A DNA stretch of 64,000 nucleotides, taken from the NCBI RefSeq assembly GCF_016863635.1, contig NZ_BOPG01000034.1:186001-250000 (forward strand). The letters are read 5' to 3'. Positions 61,664 to 64,000 of this stretch are shown one piece after another (within the stretch, counting starts at the first letter, position 1; every line of letters starts with the position of its first letter). The notes under the pieces were generated by a model. That model worked only from the letters and a program-made list of their open reading frames with translations. It searched no databases and was not told the DNA's origin. This stretch comes from Virgisporangium aurantiacum. Lineage in GTDB: Bacteria; Actinomycetota; Actinomycetes; Mycobacteriales; Micromonosporaceae. The translations under genes and the position numbers were made by a program.

Positions 61664-62628
61664 GGGGAGACGACTTCGCCCGTCGTACCGAACCGTTCCG
61701 GCGCGAGCTGCTGGCGCACTGCTACCGGATGCTCGGTTCGGTGGACGAGGCCGAGGACCTCGTGCAGGACACGTACCTGCGGGCGTGGCGGTCGTACGAC
61801 GGGTTCGAGGGCCGGTCGTCGGTGCGCGTCTGGCTGTACCGCATCGCCACCAACGCCTGCCTGACCGCGCTCGACCAGCGCGCCCGGCGGGCCATCCCGT
61901 CGGGCCTGGCCGGTCCCACGTCCGACCCCTCCGCGGTCCCGTCCGCGGCCCCGTCCATGGCCCCGGACGTAGCCTGGCTGCAACCGATCCCCGACTCGAC
62001 GGACCCGGCCACGATCGTCGCGGAGCGCGAGAGCCTGCGGTTCGCGCTCATCGCCAGCCTCCAGTGCCTGCCCCCACGTCAGCGGGCCGTGCTCATCCTG
62101 CGCGAGGTCCTCGCCTTCCCCGCCGCCGACGTGGCCGCCATGCTCGACACGACGACCGCGGCGGTGAAGAGTTCCCTGCAACGGGCCCGGGCCCGCCTGG
62201 ACGAGGCATCACCGCACCCGGAGCAACAGACCGAGCCGACCGACCCGCACGCCCGGATGCTGCTCGACCAGTACATCGCCGGGTTCGAGCACGCCGACGT
62301 CGCGGCCCTCGAACGCGCCCTGCGCACCGACGCCGCGATCGAACTGGTCGGCACGCGCACCTGGTTCTCCGGACGCGTCACCTGCCTGCGGTTCCTCACC
62401 GGCGTCGTCGGATCCCCCGGCGACTGGCGCATGGTGCCGACCACCGCCAACGGACAACCGGCCGCCGCCGCATACCGCCGCGACGGCGACGGGATCTACC
62501 GCGCCTTCGGCCTCGGCGTCCTCACCACGACCGACACGGGCATCGCCCGGATCCTCGTCTTCGACGGCGGCGCCGACCTGCTCGCCCGGTTCGGCCTCCC
62601 ACCGACCCCGGTGCCGGCACCCACGTAG
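61660..62628 (+). CDS. ECF sigma factor, SigG-like (ECF56-type)
   Basis: A 322-residue sigma with a SnoaL-like C-terminus. Sigma-2 is ELLAHCYRMLGSVDEAEDLVQDTYLRAWRSYDGFEGRSSVRVWLYRIATNACL and sigma-4 LPPRQRAVLILREVLAFPAADVAAMLDTTTAAVKSSLQRARARL, both close to M. tuberculosis SigG. A Pro/Ala/Ser-rich linker (SDPSAVPSAAPSMAP) separates them, from a degenerate 12-base repeat. The C-terminal third (LDQYIAGFEHADVAALERAL onward) is the SnoaL-like fold. SigG-like sigma genes often sit next to an alpha/beta hydrolase, as here. Start GTG 61660. Confidence 0.92.
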   Translation: MRGDDFARRTEPFRRELLAHCYRMLGSVDEAEDLVQDTYLRAWRSYDGFEGRSSVRVWLYRIATNACLTALDQRARRAIPSGLAGPTSDPSAVPSAAPSMAPDVAWLQPIPDSTDPATIVAERESLRFALIASLQCLPPRQRAVLILREVLAFPAADVAAMLDTTTAAVKSSLQRARARLDEASPHPEQQTEPTDPHARMLLDQYIAGFEHADVAALERALRTDAAIELVGTRTWFSGRVTCLRFLTGVVGSPGDWRMVPTTANGQPAAAAYRRDGDGIYRAFGLGVLTTTDTGIARILVFDGGADLLARFGLPPTPVPAPT

Positions 62629-62649
62629 CCGTTCGACGCGCACAGCTCT

Positions 62650-62689
62650 TGGGAGACAACGGTCGGCTACGACAGACCTTTGTCTCCCA
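62650..62689. terminator. bipartite hairpin between convergent genes
   Basis: Outer arms TGGGAGACAA (62650-62659) and TTGTCTCCCA (62680-62689), inner arms GGTC (62661-62664) and GACC (62675-62678). It lies 21 bases after the sigma stop and 18 bases before the hydrolase stop on the other strand, so it can serve as a bidirectional terminator. No T-run follows on the plus strand. Confidence 0.7.
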
Positions 62690-62707
62690 GATCCGGTCGT
62701 CGTGCGG

Positions 62708-63649
62708 CTAGCGCAGGGTACGGACGAGCCGGGCGGTGATGAGCTCGAAGAAGCCGGGAGCGCGCCGCGGCCGCCCGGTTGCCGGGTCGGGCACCCGCAG
62801 CCCGTGATCGGCGCCGGGGAAGACGACGATCTCGTGGTCCCGGTGGCCGGAGCGGGCGAACGCGGCCTCGTACGCCGCGACGCTGGCCTCCGTGGGCACC
62901 AGGACGTCGTCGGAGCCGAAGATCGCCAGGATCGGGCAGGTCAGCTTCTCCAGCGCCGGGACCGGGTCGAAGTCGGCGATGCCGGCGAAGAACTCCAGCT
63001 CCTTCACGCTGGTGACCTCGGCCAGTTCGGCGGCGCGGGTGCCCACCAGGTGGATCTCGTCGGTGAGGATCGCCGCGGCGGCGTCACCGGCCCGCAACCG
63101 GCTCAGGACCCGCCGGTACAACGCCAGCGCGTCGGCGATCTCCTCGGACGTGTAGCCCTCGGCCGCTCCCTCGGCCCCGATCTGGTACTCCTCGCTCTCC
63201 GCGACCGAGACGCCCGGCCCGGAGAACGTGATGATCGTCCTGATCCGGCTGTCGATGTTCGCGGCCAGCGGCGCGATCCAGCCTCCCTGGCTACCGCCGA
63301 GCAGCCCGATCCGCTCCCCGTCGATCTCCGGCTGGGCCGCGACCGCGGTGACCGCGGCCACCGTCTCGGCCGCCCGGTCCGCGAACGTCAACCGCGTCCA
63401 GTCACCCCCGGACTCGCCGCATCCCGGCTTGTCGTACCCGAACACCGCGATGCCGACCGCCGCCAGCCGGCTACCCATGTCTTCCCAGTTGCGCGCGTAC
63501 TCGCCGGACATCGGCCCGGACCCGTGCACCGTGACCACGGCGGGAACCGGCGCGGTCGAGGTGGCCGCGGGCGGCAGGTGCAGGTCGCCCACGATCTCCC
63601 CGCCACCAAACGAAAACACCAACCGTCGACGCACAGGCGTGAACAACAT
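62708..63649 (-). CDS. alpha/beta hydrolase, serine aminopeptidase/lipase-like
   Basis: A 313-residue alpha/beta hydrolase. The opening FSFGGGEIVGDLHLPP, VTVHGSGPMSGEY (oxyanion) and GLLGGSQGGWIAPLAA (nucleophile GGSQGG) match the YqhA/BAAT-like peptidase-esterase group. FGSDDVLVP has the acid and PGADHGLRVPD the His. It is cytoplasmic with no signal. ATG 63649 is used. The gene is convergent with the SigG-like sigma and shares the hairpin terminator. Confidence 0.88.
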   Translation of the reverse strand: MLFTPVRRRLVFSFGGGEIVGDLHLPPAATSTAPVPAVVTVHGSGPMSGEYARNWEDMGSRLAAVGIAVFGYDKPGCGESGGDWTRLTFADRAAETVAAVTAVAAQPEIDGERIGLLGGSQGGWIAPLAANIDSRIRTIITFSGPGVSVAESEEYQIGAEGAAEGYTSEEIADALALYRRVLSRLRAGDAAAAILTDEIHLVGTRAAELAEVTSVKELEFFAGIADFDPVPALEKLTCPILAIFGSDDVLVPTEASVAAYEAAFARSGHRDHEIVVFPGADHGLRVPDPATGRPRRAPGFFELITARLVRTLR

Positions 63650-64000
63650 GGCCGCACGATACCGATCAGCGTGGGCGTGGTGTCGCGCAGTCAGATGGTC
63701 GACGCGATGGCTTTAACTATTCCGCAGTTGCACGCATGAACATTGAAGAACGTTCCTATACCTAATTGCGTCAATATCTGCGATAAATGAATGACGTTTA
63801 GCTGACTACCGGACACGCGGAGTACTTTCCTCAAAACGTGATAAAAGGGGGATTGCGGGCGGCGTGGGCAGCAGTAACGATCTTATCCGTTGATCCTCCC
63901 CACGGCGATCGGACAATGATGTTCAGTGCTGTGATCGTGCTCGCCGCCGCGGCTTCGGTCGAGTGGTACAAGTGGTGCGCGCTGTTTTTCTAACGTGATT
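63650..64000. other. AT-rich terminal stretch, mostly unassigned
   Basis: The first 60 bases are normal GC, then 63711-63840 drop to about 43% G+C by my count, far below the rest of the window, before GC rises again. It contains many A/T runs (TTTAACTATT, TAAATGAATGACG) but no clear repeat or tRNA. A 51-codon open frame from 63838 is listed separately. Otherwise nothing recognisable. Confidence 0.6.
63838..63993 (+). CDS. possible small hydrophobic peptide (unverified)
   Basis: GTG 63838 to TAA 63993 encodes 51 residues. The C-terminal half (MMFSAVIVLAAAASVEWYKW) is hydrophobic with aromatic caps and could span the membrane; an alternative ATG at 63916 or 63919 would give just that segment. 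No convincing ribosome site is seen, and third-position bias is weak in the first half and stronger in the second. It may be chance. Confidence 0.2.
   Translation: MIKGGLRAAWAAVTILSVDPPHGDRTMMFSAVIVLAAAASVEWYKWCALFF

Overview
The window is high-GC actinobacterial chromosome (roughly 72% G+C by eye, many GTG/TTG starts, GGAGG-type ribosome sites mixed with likely leaderless starts). The uvrB-coaE-rpsA-polA-pdtaR order and the mix of SARP, ECF41, PadR and HxlR regulators fit a Streptomyces/Micromonospora/Actinoplanes-type soil actinomycete. A Micromonosporaceae-like host is my best guess, not proven.

Layout. 1-3.5 kb: start of a CocE/NonD hydrolase, typA/bipA, then a DUF6745 protein with a small partner. 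3.5-10.3 kb: the STM4011-STM4015 cluster on the minus strand. It holds two radical SAM enzymes, an alkaline-phosphatase-fold hydrolase, an ATP-grasp-like protein and three tandem leucine-rich-repeat paralogues, mostly with overlapping start/stop codons. 10.4-15.6 kb: core genes uvrB, a HAD phosphatase, coaE and rpsA. 15.8-23 kb: a methyltransferase, an MFS transporter and a PadR-led six-gene ABC operon. 23-30.8 kb: polA and a complete branched-chain amino-acid ABC operon (livK-H-M-G-F). 31-33.1 kb: a beta-propeller lipoprotein, the ANTAR regulator pdtaR and a tRNA-Leu(CAA) with a short variable loop.

33.1-43.9 kb is accessory: a PH-like membrane protein, a HelD/HelR-type helicase, an orphan ParA with a Rho_N-like partner, a secreted ricin-type lectin, a pentapeptide-repeat protein with a TIR-like tail, a SARP-NB-ARC-TPR regulator and two unknown envelope or secreted proteins. 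43.9-63.6 kb is a run of small regulator/target modules. HxlR faces MFS plus hydrolase; an ABC ATPase faces two permeases across a 19-bp gap; ABATE/CGNR faces a quinone oxidoreductase; PadR faces a FtsX exporter; HxlR faces an SDR; ECF41 overlaps an epimerase; and a hydrolase overlaps a SigG-like sigma factor. Several of the intergenic gaps carry clear dyad or repeated operators. The last 350 bases are markedly AT-rich and mostly unassigned.

The least understood multi-gene system is the STM401x cluster with its triplicated LRR proteins. It looks like a peptide- or protein-modification pathway, but that is inference. No CRISPR array, insertion sequence or rRNA was seen.
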